From Nitrososphaerota archaeon (lineage in GTDB: Archaea; Thermoproteota; Nitrososphaeria; Nitrososphaerales; UBA183), in assembly GCA_029785625.1 (NCBI GenBank), contig JAFLZI010000004.1:1-30899 (forward strand): a stretch of DNA of 30,899 bases, written 5' to 3'. Under the pieces are notes generated by a model. The model saw nothing but the letters and a program-made list of their open reading frames with translations, was not told the DNA's origin and did no database searches. The stretch's first letter is position 1. Each line of letters begins with the position of its first letter. Shown here piece after piece: positions 30,013 to 30,899 of this stretch. The position numbers and the translations under genes are program-made.

Positions 30013-30899
30013 ATGCAGTCTCTTGAAACTCAGTCGTGCCCCGACTGCTCAGTGCCGCTGCTGGACGCCGGGGACGAGCTCGCCTGCCCGAGCTGCGGGG
30101 TGGTGAAAGAGAAGGCGGCGACCTGCACAGCGACCGGCTCGCAGCCGGATCAGCGCTACGGCCCGCAGCCCCTGGGGAGCTTCATGGGGACCTTGTGGGG
30201 GACGAAGGTCGAGCGCGCGACCAAGGGGATCACTGGCTCGAGCAGGAACTACGGGTATCTGAAGACGGTGTCAGACTTCACGGGGAGGGAGAAGGGACAG
30301 GATACGGAGTGCGCGAAGATGATCGAGAGGGTGTCAGAGAAGCTCGCCCTCCCGAAGTTCATCAGCCTTCAGGCCGCGGCGATAGCGAGGAAAGTCCTGG
30401 GGTCGGCCCGCACCAAGAGGAGGATGACCGTCGCCGAGGTGTCGGCATACTCGCTGGTGGCAGCATGCAGGATCGATGGGGTGACCTCTTCGAACGTGGG
30501 TGAGATACTCGCCGCCCACGCCGTCCTGGGGAGGAGGGTGACCACGTCGTCCATCATCCAGCTCAGCCTGGACTCCCCTGTGAGGACGTTCGCCAAGGGC
30601 CCCGAGGACTACCTGACGAGGGTCCTCGGAAGGCTGTCCATGAATCCGAACCTTGACTCGAAGCTCGCGAAGGCCGGAGCAGGGAAGGCAGCCTACTTCA
30701 ACGCGGTCCGGTCACTCGCACTCGACCTGCTATCGAGCTCCGACAGGGTCGCCATGGCAGGGAGGAGGCCGTGCGCCCTTGCGGCAGCGGCGGTGTACTC
30801 CGCTGAGGTGGCCCTGTCGATGGCCGAGTCGAGGGGAAGACGGGTGACCCAGAGGGAGATGGCTGACTGCGCGGGGACGTCGGAGTACACCATCAGGGA
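30013..30899 (+). CDS. tfb: Transcription factor B (TFIIB homologue), divergent, cut by window end
   Basis: An open frame from ATG 30013 to the window edge, 295 residues so far. It has an N-terminal zinc ribbon (SCPDCSVPLL and ACPSCGVV, four Cys at 9/12/25/28), a linker, and two cyclin-like repeats: about 105-190 (LPKFISLQAAAIARKVLGSA, AYSLVAACRI) and about 215-295 (CALAAAAVYSAEVALSMAES, VTQREMADCAGTSEYTIRE). TFB recruits RNA polymerase to TATA-bound TBP. The second repeat ends with the expected helix-turn-helix that reads the BRE. The B-reader/linker region is poorly conserved to my eye and lacks the usual basic motif, so this may be one of several specialised TFB paralogues. No clear TATA box is seen upstream, unlike nearly all other genes here. 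Confidence 0.9.
   Translation, partial: MQSLETQSCPDCSVPLLDAGDELACPSCGVVKEKAATCTATGSQPDQRYGPQPLGSFMGTLWGTKVERATKGITGSSRNYGYLKTVSDFTGREKGQDTECAKMIERVSEKLALPKFISLQAAAIARKVLGSARTKRRMTVAEVSAYSLVAACRIDGVTSSNVGEILAAHAVLGRRVTTSSIIQLSLDSPVRTFAKGPEDYLTRVLGRLSMNPNLDSKLAKAGAGKAAYFNAVRSLALDLLSSSDRVAMAGRRPCALAAAAVYSAEVALSMAESRGRRVTQREMADCAGTSEYTIR

Noticed and set aside
1..30899. CRISPR arrays, insertion sequences, prophage or integration sites
   Set aside because: No regularly spaced repeats, transposase or integrase genes, or tRNA-flanking direct repeats were seen.

Overview
The window looks like a GC-rich archaeal chromosome segment, most likely from the Nitrososphaerota (Thaumarchaeota) or a close relative. 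Support comes from gene content: ESCRT-III/Vps4-type (Cdv) division genes, Alba, a TFIIB-type factor, a TRAM-domain protein, L40e, deoxyhypusine synthase, a NusA-like KH protein and a DUF5679 zinc ribbon. Most genes have an AT-rich TATA-like box about 26-30 bases before the start codon, which points to leaderless transcripts. TTG and GTG starts are very common. There is no rRNA gene, so the placement is inferred from content only. I saw no CRISPR array, insertion sequence or phage genes.

Layout. 1-3.6 kb: TRAM protein gene with an apparent one-base frameshift, CBS-pair protein, archaeal RNase HI, and a large secreted, C-terminally anchored surface protein. 3.6-5.3 kb (minus strand): an intron-containing tRNA-Val(CAC), a CPA-type cation/proton antiporter, and ribosomal protein L40e. 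5.3-5.7 kb: remnant of a winged-helix regulator with stops and a frameshift. 5.7-8.0 kb (minus): succinyl-CoA synthetase sucD and sucC, each with its own promoter. 8.1-9.2 kb (plus): Alba and the NusA-like KH protein. 9.2-10.9 kb (minus): aspartyl-tRNA synthetase and an unrecognised 119-residue protein. 10.95-13.9 kb (minus): a division locus with CdvC (Vps4 ATPase), overlapping CdvB (ESCRT-III with winged helix) and a second ESCRT-III paralogue. 14.0-18.1 kb (plus): metallophosphoesterase and IleRS. 18.1-23.7 kb (minus): GtrA-like membrane protein, beta-CASP metallo-beta-lactamase nuclease, six-hairpin glycosidase-like protein, CysRS and a DUF5679 mini-protein. 23.7-25.2 kb (plus): a non-coding stretch with nested complementary segments, then an MFS transporter. 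25.2-26.2 kb (minus): R2-like diiron protein. 26.3 kb (plus): tRNA-Cys(GCA) that folds only if two introns are removed. 26.7-29.85 kb (minus): membrane pyrophosphatase (K+-independent signature) and deoxyhypusine synthase. 30.0 kb to the end (plus): a divergent TFB, cut by the window edge.

Themes. The genes are mostly housekeeping: translation (three aminoacyl-tRNA synthetases, two tRNAs, L40e, deoxyhypusine synthase for aIF5A), chromatin and transcription (Alba, NusA-like, TFB), energy (succinyl-CoA synthetase, pyrophosphatase, antiporter) and cell division (CdvB, CdvC and a paralogue). The most unusual points are the two tRNAs with non-standard introns and C rather than U at T-loop position 55, the frameshifted TRAM gene, the compact Cdv locus, and the possible structured RNA at 23.75-24.0 kb.
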